NCBI GenBank assembly: GCA_951813395.1
Contig: OX638356.1
Coordinates: forward strand, 2,616,501-2,680,500
Origin: Longimicrobiales bacterium
GTDB lineage: Bacteria; Gemmatimonadota; Gemmatimonadetes; Longimicrobiales; Gaopeijiaceae
Direction of reading: 5' to 3'
Length of the DNA stretch: 64,000 bases
Under the pieces are notes generated by a model. It saw only the letters and a list, made by a program, of their open reading frames with translations. It was not told where the DNA came from and ran no database searches. Both the position numbers and the translations under genes were made by a program. This document shows positions 25,322 to 36,545 of the stretch, piece by piece; position 1 is the stretch's first letter; every line of letters begins with the position of its first letter.

Positions 25322-27616
25322 TCACATCAGTTGCTGCGGGTCGCGGTCGAGCGAAACCCTCACGTCCGCCCCCACCGGCCGGAAATCCTCGGCGACCGCG
25401 TGAAGCGCCCGTCCCACGGCCGAAACGCCTCCCCGCAACAGCACGTGCCACCTGAAACGGCCATGCAGCTTCTCAATGGGCGCAGGCGCCGGTCCCAGGA
25501 CATCCGGCCACGGTCCCCGGCGTCCGCGCAGCCAGCGCCCGAGGCGTTCGGCAGACGCCAGTGCGTCCTTCTGGACCGGGCTGCTCAGCAGGATCCTCGC
25601 CATCCGGAGGCGGGGAGGATACGCGGGGTCGCGCCGCGTCTCCAGTTCGCGGTCCGCGAAGCCGCGGTAGTCGTGGGCGACCGCGGCCCGGATCACGTAG
25701 TGCTCCGGCACATACGTCTGCACGATGACTTCGCCGGGCAGGTGCGCCCGGCCCGCGCGCCCGGCCACCTGCGCGAGGAGTTGAAAGGTCCGCTCGCAGC
25801 TGCGGAAGTCGGGCAGATGCAGCCCGATGTCGGCGTTGATCACACCCACGAGCGTCACGCGTGGAAAGTCGAGTCCCTTGGCGATCATCTGCGTGCCCAG
25901 CAGGATATCCACCTTCCCGGCACGAACCCGGTCCAGGATGTCCCGGTGGGACCACTTGCCCCGTGTCGTGTCCACGTCCATGCGCGCCACGCGTGCGCCG
26001 GGGAAGCACTGCAGCAGGATCCGCTCCACCTGTTCGGTGCCGAGCCCGCCGAACGACAGGTCCCGGGACCCGCAATGGGCGCACTGCCGCGCCGGGGCCT
26101 CGGTGTGGCCGCAGTGGTGGCAGATCATGAGGCCGCGGCCGCGATGGAGGGTCATCGAGACCGAGCACTGGAAGCACTCGCCGACAGCACCGCAGGCCTC
26201 GCAGAGGGCGAAGGAGGCGTAGCCGCGCCGGTTGAGCAGGAGAATCGTCTGCTCGCCCCGTTCAAGCCGTCGGCGCAGCGCATCCGTGAGCCGTGGGGAC
26301 AGAGTCCGGGGAGGGGGGTCGGCGGGGAGCGTTCGCGAGTCCGGGGCCGACGCGCCGACGCTGCGTTCCGCGCTGCCGGCCGAACCCTGTGCCGCCGGGT
26401 CGGGACGAGACCTGAGGTCCACGACGCGGACGTCGGGAAGAACGCCCCCGCCTACGCGGTCGGGGAGTTCCAGCAGCGCATACTTCCCGCCGCGCGCGTT
26501 CAGCCAGCTCTCCAGCGACGGCGTGGCCGACCCCAGCACGCACAGGGCCCGGTTCCTCGCCGCGCGCACGACGGCCACGTCACGGGCATGATAGCGCGGA
26601 GACTCCGATTGCTTGTAGCTGCCGTCGTGCTCCTCGTCCACCACGATGGCGCCGACATCCGCGACAGGCGCGAACACCGCCGATCTGGGCCCGATCGCGA
26701 TACGCCGGTCGCCCGACCGGAGCTGGCTCCACGCGTCATGGCGCTCCCCGTCCGAAAGGCCGGAGTGCAACACCGCGACCAGGTTGCCGAACGCTCCTCG
26801 AAAGCGTGAAACGGTCTGGGGCGTCAGGGCGATCTCGGGCACGAGCACGATGGCGCCGCCACCGCCCTCGAGTACGCGCCGGATGAGTTCGATATAGACG
26901 AGCGTCTTCCCTGAACTCGTGACGCCGTGGAGGAGAAACGTGCCCCCACCGTCACCAAGCGCGGTGTACATTCGCTCCAGAACGCCGCGCTGCGCCACCG
27001 TCGGCACCAACTTTCCCCCATCCCCGGCCGGCTGGTCGCCGAACGGGTCGCGAAGGAAGGGCTCCCTGGTCACGCGCGCGAGTCCCTTGGCCTCCAACCC
27101 CCTGATCACGCTGCGACTGAAGCCGTTCTCGGCCAGAGCGGCCAGCGTCAGGCTTCCCCCGGCCTCCTGAAGCCGTTCGTAGGCCTCCCGCTGGCGCTTC
27201 GCCCGGCCGAAGGTGTCTTCGAGTTCGTCGAGTGTGCCGATCGGCCGGGTCACGGCGACCACCGCGCGCATCCGCGGGACCGGGCGGTTTCCGGCCGCGC
27301 TCGCCATGCGGGCCGGCAGCATGGCCTTCAGCACGATGCCCATCGGAGCCACGTAGTAGTCGGACATCCAGCGGGCGAGTTCCAGCAGTTCGGCGCCGAC
27401 CACGGGTTCGGTGTCGAGCACCGAACGCACCGCCCGCACGCGCGGCACCTCGGTTCCCGGTCCCAGCACCCAACCGACCAGGGTCCGTCTTCTGAACGGA
27501 ACCACCACGCGCGCGCCGACGGGGGGTGGCTCGCCGGCGACGCTGTAGGTGAACGAACGGCGCACCGGGACCGGCAGCGCAACCTTGACGAGCGACGGCC
27601 CGCCCACCGGCGTCAC
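25322..27616 (-). CDS. priA: Primosomal protein N' (replication restart helicase PriA)
   Basis: A superfamily-2 DNA helicase that recognises stalled forks and loads the replicative helicase. The 764-residue protein has the N-terminal 3'-DNA-binding domain, Walker A GVTSSGKT (residues 231-238), a DEEH box in VVDEEHDGSYKQSESPRYHARD, and the paired zinc clusters (CEACGAVGECFQC, then CHHCGHTEAPARQCAHCGS). The C-terminal helicase lobe has GTQMIAKGLDFPRV and QVAGRAGR. An insertion of about 45 S/P/A-rich residues sits just before the zinc clusters. It follows the M24 peptidase gene by 36 bases. Confidence 0.96.
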   Translation of the reverse strand: MTPVGGPSLVKVALPVPVRRSFTYSVAGEPPPVGARVVVPFRRRTLVGWVLGPGTEVPRVRAVRSVLDTEPVVGAELLELARWMSDYYVAPMGIVLKAMLPARMASAAGNRPVPRMRAVVAVTRPIGTLDELEDTFGRAKRQREAYERLQEAGGSLTLAALAENGFSRSVIRGLEAKGLARVTREPFLRDPFGDQPAGDGGKLVPTVAQRGVLERMYTALGDGGGTFLLHGVTSSGKTLVYIELIRRVLEGGGGAIVLVPEIALTPQTVSRFRGAFGNLVAVLHSGLSDGERHDAWSQLRSGDRRIAIGPRSAVFAPVADVGAIVVDEEHDGSYKQSESPRYHARDVAVVRAARNRALCVLGSATPSLESWLNARGGKYALLELPDRVGGGVLPDVRVVDLRSRPDPAAQGSAGSAERSVGASAPDSRTLPADPPPRTLSPRLTDALRRRLERGEQTILLLNRRGYASFALCEACGAVGECFQCSVSMTLHRGRGLMICHHCGHTEAPARQCAHCGSRDLSFGGLGTEQVERILLQCFPGARVARMDVDTTRGKWSHRDILDRVRAGKVDILLGTQMIAKGLDFPRVTLVGVINADIGLHLPDFRSCERTFQLLAQVAGRAGRAHLPGEVIVQTYVPEHYVIRAAVAHDYRGFADRELETRRDPAYPPRLRMARILLSSPVQKDALASAERLGRWLRGRRGPWPDVLGPAPAPIEKLHGRFRWHVLLRGGVSAVGRALHAVAEDFRPVGADVRVSLDRDPQQLM

Positions 27617-27652
27617 GTCAGCCCCGCGGCCCTTCTCCGGCCGGGCTGGAGA

Positions 27653-28870
27653 TCAGCCGTCCAGGAGGAGGAAGACGTCCTGCTGGGGCTTCTCGACCGT
27701 GACCTCCGGTCCGTTCGGACCCATGTGGATGTTGATCTCGGTGCGCAGGCCCACCTCCCCGGCGATGTAGATGCCGGGCTCCACCGAAAACCCCACCCCG
27801 GGGACCAGTACGCGGTCGTCTCGCGTCTCGAGATTGTCGAGGTTGGGGCCCCGGCCGTGGATGTCGCGGTCGATCGAATGGCCGGTTCGGTGGATGAAGT
27901 ACTCCCCGAATCCGGCGTCGCCGATGATCTTGCGGGCCACGTCGTCGGCCTCGAAGCCACGGATGGTCTCGCCCCGGGCGTAGCGCTCACGCAACGACCT
28001 CACGACGCCGTCGCGCGCGGCTTTGGCCGCGGTCCACAGCTCACCGATGCGCGGCGGCAGTTCGGCGCCGAGAAACCCCATCCAGGTCTGGTCGGCGGGT
28101 ACGGACTCCTCGTGGAAGGCACCCCACAGGTCGATGAGCAGGAGGTCGCCCTCGCTGATGCACTCTCCCACCTTGCCCGGATCGTAGTGGGGATCCGCGG
28201 CGTTGGGCCCGATCGCGACAATGCAGTCGGTCTGGTCGGGCAGGCCGCGCCGGCTCAGCTCGTGGCGGATCCAGGTGGCGAGCGCGCCCTCCGTGATGCG
28301 GCGGCCCTGCACCACATGGCTCGCCGCGCGCGCGAAGGCGTCGCGCGCCACCGTCTTGACGATCTCGGACGCGCGGCCGTGCTCTTCGCGCTGTTCCGGC
28401 GTCCACACGGCGTAGAAGGTCGACACCAGGTCCCCCGAACTGTGCAGCTCCGTGCCCGTGTCCAGGATCACGTCGCGGATGCCGGCCGGCAGCAGATCCA
28501 GGTACGGGACGTTGCTGCGCGGCGATGTCTCGGTGGCCACGCGGGAATACCCCTTCAACAGCTCACTCAGCTCGCGCTCCATGCCCTGGCGGCTCGAATA
28601 GCTTCGCCTGGGCCAGTCGAGGTGGCGCCACGACGAGTGCTCGATCGCGTGGATCAGGAGGCGTGGCGATCCCTCCGCGGGGATGAGCGCGAAGCCGCGG
28701 CGGGTGGTCCATTCCAGGCCGAGGAGAGAGCGCCCGATCGGGTTGCGGTCCTTGAAGTCGTAAATCAGCCAGGCGTCGAAGCCGCGCTCCCGGAGCGCAT
28801 CCTGGACCTCGGCGACGCCGGCGGCACCCGCGAGCGGTACGCCGGAGGTATCCAACTGGGACCTGGTCAT
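27653..28870 (-). CDS. M24 family metallopeptidase (Xaa-Pro peptidase-like)
   Basis: A 405-residue pita-bread-fold metallopeptidase. The metal ligands can be seen in LLLIDLWGAFHEESVPADQT (first Asp), FIHRTGHSIDRDIHG (His), VPGVGFSVEPGIYI (Glu) and RTEINIHM (last Glu). The usual second Asp is not in the standard DxTR context, since ADQTWM replaces it, so activity as a classic prolidase is not certain. The ATG at 28870 overlaps the CcmH-like stop by four bases. It is the second M24 protein in the window; the two are different subfamilies. Confidence 0.82.
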   Translation of the reverse strand: MTRSQLDTSGVPLAGAAGVAEVQDALRERGFDAWLIYDFKDRNPIGRSLLGLEWTTRRGFALIPAEGSPRLLIHAIEHSSWRHLDWPRRSYSSRQGMERELSELLKGYSRVATETSPRSNVPYLDLLPAGIRDVILDTGTELHSSGDLVSTFYAVWTPEQREEHGRASEIVKTVARDAFARAASHVVQGRRITEGALATWIRHELSRRGLPDQTDCIVAIGPNAADPHYDPGKVGECISEGDLLLIDLWGAFHEESVPADQTWMGFLGAELPPRIGELWTAAKAARDGVVRSLRERYARGETIRGFEADDVARKIIGDAGFGEYFIHRTGHSIDRDIHGRGPNLDNLETRDDRVLVPGVGFSVEPGIYIAGEVGLRTEINIHMGPNGPEVTVEKPQQDVFLLLDG

Positions 28871-29418
28871 TCGGTATGCTCCGTCGCTTCGAGTTCCGCG
28901 AGGGCCGTGTCGAGCCGCTCTCTTTCCTGTTCCGTAAGCCCACGCTGCTCCCGTGCCGGCGTCGGGGGGCCCCTCAGACGGCGCAACGCCAATACCACCA
29001 GCCCGAGCCCCAGGATCAGGGCGGCCGGGGGCATGAACCACGCCAGGAGTCCCGTTCCGCTCCGCTTGGGGAAGCCGCGATACTCCTCACCGTGGGTCGC
29101 GAGCACGAGTTCGATGAGGCTGTCGGCGGTCAGACCGTTCCACGCCCACTGGTCGATGCTGTCCCGCAGGACCTCGGCCTGCCACGATGGGCACACCTCC
29201 AGGGTCTGTCCGGGACAGTAGGGCGAGCGGATCTTCGAGATTGCCTCCTCGGCGGCCGGATGGTACTGGTGCGCCTCGTTCTCCTGGGAGAAGGCGGCGG
29301 TAGGGACGAGCAGAGCCGCCGCCAGAGCCGCGGACGAGAGGAATACCCACGCGGCGGCCGCCGGGCAACCCGCTTCGGCGGCCAGCCGCCGCACTTCCCC
29401 TGCCGAGCAACCGGTCAT
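28867..29418 (-). CDS. CcmH-like cytochrome c maturation protein with altered CxxC
   Basis: A 183-residue membrane protein with a signal/anchor near residues 20-43, a soluble CcmH-like three-helix part, and a C-terminal transmembrane helix (LLAWFMPPAALILGLGLVVLAL). In CcmH the motif RCPVCQ reduces apocytochrome c. Here it reads RSPYCPGQTLEVCP, with the first Cys replaced by Ser and another Cys placed eight residues downstream. The region SLIELVLATHGEEYRGFPK also matches the family. Both gene ends overlap their neighbours by four bases. The redox function may be changed. Confidence 0.7.
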   Translation of the reverse strand: MTGCSAGEVRRLAAEAGCPAAAAWVFLSSAALAAALLVPTAAFSQENEAHQYHPAAEEAISKIRSPYCPGQTLEVCPSWQAEVLRDSIDQWAWNGLTADSLIELVLATHGEEYRGFPKRSGTGLLAWFMPPAALILGLGLVVLALRRLRGPPTPAREQRGLTEQERERLDTALAELEATEHTE

Positions 29419-30452
29419 GCGTCGCTGCCTCCGTTTCTGGCCGTCCCGTCCATGCCGACCCCCGCGAGGGCACGGAGCACGGCGACACACCCCGCACCCG
29501 TGCGCTCCGGGTCGTATCCACCCTCCAAGAATACCACGACTCGACCGTCGCAACAGCGGTCCGCGGCATCCAACACCCGCAGCGTCGCCTCGTGAAGGTC
29601 CCCGGGTTCGAGGAGCTGGCCCCCCAGGGGATCACCCGCGAGCACGTCGAAGCCGGACGAAACCAGGATGAAGTCCGGCCTGCTCCGGTCCACCGCCGTT
29701 TCGAGGGCCATCCGGAAGACCTCGAGATAGTCCCGCCGTGGCGTGGCCGGGGCAAGCGGGACATTCAGGGTGAATCCCTCTCCGGCGCCGTTCCCCGTCT
29801 CGTTCGCCGCCCCGGTACCCGGGTAGTGCGGATACTGGTGCAGCGACAGGAAGAAGACCGAAGGGTCGTCGTAGAAGGCGTCCTGTGTTCCATTGCCGTG
29901 GTGAACGTCCCAGTCCACGATCAGCACGCGCCGTGCAAGCCCCCGGGCACGAAGCGCAGCCGCCGCGACGGCAATGTTGTTGACGAGGCAAAACCCCATC
30001 GCGCGATCCGGCGTGGCGTGATGTCCCGGGGGTCTGGCGGCCACGAACGCGTTCCGGAAGCGCCCCTCGGCCACACCGCACACAGCTTCGAGGCCCGCGC
30101 CCACGCTCCCGAGCGCCGCCTCCCAGGACGCCCCGGAGATCCGGGTATCCGGGTCGAGAGCACCCACGCGCCCGCTCTCCCGTGCGGTGCGCACCGCGCC
30201 GCGGACCCGCGCGATCAGGTCGTCGGTGTGCACGAGCTTCAGGTCTTCCTCGCCGGCCGCCCCTGGCGCGACCTGCTCGACGCGCCCGTGCAGCGCGACC
30301 AGGTCGTTCTTCACCGCCGACGCCACCGCGCGCAGACGTCCCTGGTGTTCCGGGTGCCCCCACCCGGTATCGTGCAACACGGCCGCGGCATGCATGAGGA
30401 AGGCCGTCGGCGGGGTTGCGCCGCGTTCGCGAAGCGGTTCGCCACGACTCAT
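29415..30452 (-). CDS. Histone deacetylase-like / acetylpolyamine amidohydrolase family protein
   Basis: A zinc-dependent deacetylase of 345 residues. Diagnostic motifs are RPPGHHATPDRAMGFCLVNN (the active-site histidine pair), VDWDVHHGNGTQDAFYDD (zinc ligands Asp and His), a later VSSGFDVLAGDPLGG with the third ligand, and VVVFLEGGYD. Bacterial members remove acetyl groups from polyamines, acetoin-related compounds or proteins; the substrate here is unknown. The gene is 13 bases after carB and overlaps the CcmH-like gene. An internal ATG at residue 20 (MHAAAVLHD) is an alternative start matching the usual N-terminus. Confidence 0.9.
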   Translation of the reverse strand: MSRGEPLRERGATPPTAFLMHAAAVLHDTGWGHPEHQGRLRAVASAVKNDLVALHGRVEQVAPGAAGEEDLKLVHTDDLIARVRGAVRTARESGRVGALDPDTRISGASWEAALGSVGAGLEAVCGVAEGRFRNAFVAARPPGHHATPDRAMGFCLVNNIAVAAAALRARGLARRVLIVDWDVHHGNGTQDAFYDDPSVFFLSLHQYPHYPGTGAANETGNGAGEGFTLNVPLAPATPRRDYLEVFRMALETAVDRSRPDFILVSSGFDVLAGDPLGGQLLEPGDLHEATLRVLDAADRCCDGRVVVFLEGGYDPERTGAGCVAVLRALAGVGMDGTARNGGSDA

Positions 30453-30465
30453 GATCGCCCGCAGT

Positions 30466-33762
<3,297 letters not shown>

Positions 33763-33787
33763 ATGCCGGAGAGATGTCGTCCACGGA

Positions 33788-33901
33788 CTAGTCGGTGCTC
33801 TTGGCGGATTCCTTCCGGACCGCGGTGCGGAGGGCCACGGTGAGGCCTCCCCACACGAACGCCATGATCACGATCATGGTGACCCAGGTTGCGGTGGTCA
33901 T
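33788..33901 (-). CDS. MetS-like small subunit of an NSS transporter (37 residues)
   Basis: A very small single-pass membrane protein. One transmembrane helix ([19 protein letters not shown]) precedes a charged tail (RKESAKSTD). The WGG within the helix and the length match the MetS family, the small subunit needed by MetP-type NSS methionine/alanine symporters. A GGGAG lies ten bases before the ATG. It sits between pxpC and carB, whereas the only NSS transporter gene in the window is 6.2 kb away at 40085-41578 on the same strand. That it partners this transporter is inference. Confidence 0.7.
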   Translation of the reverse strand: MTTATWVTMIVIMAFVWGGLTVALRTAVRKESAKSTD

Positions 33902-34087
33902 CTGTGACCGGCTCCCTTCGATTTCGCGGTGGGTATCTTGGAGGGGGCCGCGGAAGAGGGCCGACTGCGCGCGCCGGGCGGGGAGCGCCTGTTCCGGGGC
34001 CGGCTTAAGGTGCGGAAACGGGGCCGGGGGGGCAAGGCGGGTAACCATGTACCAGGATCCCCAGCGGCGGGCAAAGTTTACGTTAAG

Positions 34088-35023
34088 TTAACCCTCGTCA
34101 CGAATTCCGAAGAACGACTCCCGCCGGGCGAGCGCGCTGCGCAGCGCATCGGGCTCGGCTCGGACGAAGCGGACGGGCGTCCCGGGCCGGGCCTGGGCAA
34201 GCGCGTCGAGCGCAATCGGATCGACGGAGCCGAGCTTGGCGTAGCCGCCGATCGTCGGGCGGTCCCGCATGAACACCAGCGGGAGTCCGTCGCCGGTGAC
34301 CTGAACCGTGCCGTCCACGAGGGGTGTCGAGTCCAGGACGCGCGGCCCCGTGTCGAGCGGGGGACCGGCCAGGCGGGTCGCGGCGCGGTCGCTTGCGGAG
34401 TCCACGGTCCAGGTTGCGTCGAACACCCGATCCCGGTCGGCACTCGAGAACTCGGCCCACTCGTAACCGACCACCAGCGGCAGATTCAGAGCATCCGGGA
34501 ACGACGGAATCAGCTCCTCGGGCACGTGCCGCACGGGACACCGGAGGTCGGGTGCGCGCCACCGCAGCGGTTCGCCGGCACGGAGGCACCGGCCCAGCAG
34601 CCCGGGCAGCCCGTCCCGCACTACGGCCGACGCCGAGCCGAACGCGGTGGCGATGTCCAGCCCGCCGGGAAAGGCGAGGTAGGCGCGCATGCCGGCTGCG
34701 CCGTATCCGAGGCGGAGGAGCTGGCCGGCGCGCGCACGCACCGTTCGCCACGCGCCCGCCTCGACGCCGTCGAGCGTGGCGGCGCAACGCGCCCCGGTGA
34801 TCGCTACAACTGTTTCGACCGCGAAGCGCAGCGCGAAACCGCCCAGGGTGATCTCGAGCGCCGCCGCCGCGGGATCGTTCCCCAGGAGCCGATTGGCCCA
34901 CAGAAACGCCCGCTGATCCATGGCGCCTCCCGGCGCGAGGCCGGCACGGCGCCCCGCGCGCCTCCCCAGGTCCTGAATCGTGCAAAAGGGCCCGGGGCGC
35001 TCAACGACGCCGTGCGGACTCAT
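34088..35023 (-). CDS. pxpC: 5-oxoprolinase subunit C
   Basis: A subunit of the ATP-dependent 5-oxoprolinase that opens 5-oxo-L-proline (pyroglutamate) to glutamate. The 311-residue protein belongs to the PxpC/KipA (biotin-dependent carboxyltransferase-like) family. It opens with VERPGPFCTIQDLGRRAGRR, followed by GGAMDQRAFLWANRLLGND, and has the late block MRDRPTIGGYAKLGSVD. The ATG at 35023 overlaps the stop of pxpB by four bases, so the complex subunits are coupled. The reading can be extended upstream in frame, but only through pxpB and without family residues. Confidence 0.93.
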   Translation of the reverse strand: MSPHGVVERPGPFCTIQDLGRRAGRRAGLAPGGAMDQRAFLWANRLLGNDPAAAALEITLGGFALRFAVETVVAITGARCAATLDGVEAGAWRTVRARAGQLLRLGYGAAGMRAYLAFPGGLDIATAFGSASAVVRDGLPGLLGRCLRAGEPLRWRAPDLRCPVRHVPEELIPSFPDALNLPLVVGYEWAEFSSADRDRVFDATWTVDSASDRAATRLAGPPLDTGPRVLDSTPLVDGTVQVTGDGLPLVFMRDRPTIGGYAKLGSVDPIALDALAQARPGTPVRFVRAEPDALRSALARRESFFGIRDEG

Positions 35024-35691
35024 CCGGAATGCGCCTCGTAGGCGTCGCGGCCGATCGCGCGAAACTCGACCGCGCCGCCCGCGCGGAAGCGGGAGATCCG
35101 CTCGGTGGGGTCCGCAAGGAACGCCGGGGGAACACGCCCGACGATGCGCCAGCCCCCCGGGCCCGCCGTCGGATAGATCCCGGTGCGCCGATCCGCGATC
35201 CCCACCGTGCCCGCTTCGACACGCCGGCGGGGCGTGCGCAGCCGAGGCATCGCGATCCGCGCGTCCACGTCGCCCAGGTAGGCGAACCCCGGCGCGAATC
35301 CGGTCGCGAGCACCGTGTACCTGGCGCCGCTGTGGAGTCTCGCGACCTCCGCTGCGCTCAGCCCCGCGCCCGCCGCCACATCCTCCAGGTCCGGCGCCAG
35401 CTCCGGGTCGTAGCAAACGGGCAGCGAAACGGTATCGCCCGCCTCGACCTCGGGCGCCATCGCCAAGCATTCCTTCGCGACGGCTGACAGCCGGGCCTCA
35501 ACCTCCTCCGGGTCCCAGGTGCTCGGCGAGCCCTCGACCAGCAGCCGGTTGAAGGCGGGAATCGTGGCCCGCACACCCGGCAGCGCATCGCGCGCGACGC
35601 GCTCCAGATCGAGGATGCGCGCGATCCCCTCCCGGTCGGCGGGCACCGGCAGGGAAACCAGAGCGCTGACCGGACCCGGGAAGGTGATCAC
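35020..35691 (-). CDS. pxpB: 5-oxoprolinase subunit B
   Basis: The 223-residue PxpB/KipI-type subunit. Family motifs include LPVCYDPELAPDLEDVAAGA, LATGFAPGFAYLGDVDARI with the following PRLRTPRRRVEAGTVGIADR, and GIYPTAGPGGWRIVGRVP. It acts with PxpA and PxpC in ATP-dependent hydrolysis of 5-oxoproline. It is coupled by four-base overlaps at both ends (35688-35691 with pxpA and 35020-35023 with pxpC). KipI-type regulators of sporulation kinases are homologous, but the complete pxpABC context makes the oxoprolinase role much more likely. Confidence 0.93.
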   Translation of the reverse strand: MITFPGPVSALVSLPVPADREGIARILDLERVARDALPGVRATIPAFNRLLVEGSPSTWDPEEVEARLSAVAKECLAMAPEVEAGDTVSLPVCYDPELAPDLEDVAAGAGLSAAEVARLHSGARYTVLATGFAPGFAYLGDVDARIAMPRLRTPRRRVEAGTVGIADRRTGIYPTAGPGGWRIVGRVPPAFLADPTERISRFRAGGAVEFRAIGRDAYEAHSG

Positions 35692-36419
35692 CTGCGGCGT
35701 GGCGCCAGCTCACGGATGCGGCGCAGAACCTCCGTCGCCGACGGATTGTCGCCATGCACGCACAGCGTCTCTGCCTGCACGGGCAGCCGTCCCGCGGGCG
35801 TCTCCACGAATCCGTCGAGCAGATTCGCCACATGGCTCGCGACCGCGTCGTGGTCGCTGAGGACCGATCCCCTGATCGAGCGCGCCTGGAGACGTCCGTC
35901 GGCCGCGTAGGCGCGGTCGGCAAACGCCTCGAACGCCAACTCCAGCCCCGTGTGCGCGAGCATGGCCGCGTGCCGTTCGCGATCCGGCGTCGCCTGCACG
36001 ACGAAGGTGAGCGACGGATCCACGGCGGCAACGCCTTCCGCCAGCCGCGTCAGCAGCCGGTCGTCGTTCATCATGGCGAGATAGAGCGCGCCATGCGGCT
36101 TCACGTGGCGCACGCGCGTCCCCACCGCAACAGCAACGGCCTGCAGCGCCCCGATCTGCGCCTGCATCTCGAGCACGAGTGAATCGAGCGGCCAGTCCAG
36201 CCGCAAGCGCCCGAAGTTCCGACGGTCGGGATAGCCCGGATGCGCGCCCGATTGCACGCCGTGTTCGGCGGCCAGCGTCAGCGTGCGCGCCATCGTGTCC
36301 GGGTCTCCCGCGTGGCCTCCGCACGCGATGTTGGCCCAGTCGATAAGCGGCATTACCGCCTCGTCGGCCCCCTTCTCCCAGGGCCCGTAGCTCTCCCCCA
36401 TGTCGCAGTTGATCAGCAT
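35688..36419 (-). CDS. pxpA: 5-oxoprolinase subunit A (LamB/YcsF family)
   Basis: A 243-residue LamB/YcsF-family protein with a seven-stranded barrel and metal-binding residues. It begins MLINCDMGESYGPW, the family signature. IACGGHAGDPDTM, GAHPGYPDRRNFGR and HVKPHGALY follow. It is first in the pxpABC operon. A longer reading upstream is rejected because the residues before MLINCDMG are not conserved and the 127-base gap to the divergent serine hydrolase gene is then a normal promoter region. With pxpB and pxpC it recycles pyroglutamate, which fits the peptide- and amino-acid-oriented gene set of the window. Confidence 0.95.
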   Translation of the reverse strand: MLINCDMGESYGPWEKGADEAVMPLIDWANIACGGHAGDPDTMARTLTLAAEHGVQSGAHPGYPDRRNFGRLRLDWPLDSLVLEMQAQIGALQAVAVAVGTRVRHVKPHGALYLAMMNDDRLLTRLAEGVAAVDPSLTFVVQATPDRERHAAMLAHTGLELAFEAFADRAYAADGRLQARSIRGSVLSDHDAVASHVANLLDGFVETPAGRLPVQAETLCVHGDNPSATEVLRRIRELAPRRR

Positions 36420-36545
36420 GCCGAAAACATACGCGCGCCGGAACCGCCTTCGCACCTCGCCGCCACAGCGTCTCCTTGGCCGGACGACTGGCACGGTGCA
36501 TGTTGAAGCCGGTCCGACCCGTCCCGCCCAGCCTTCGAGGGAAGC

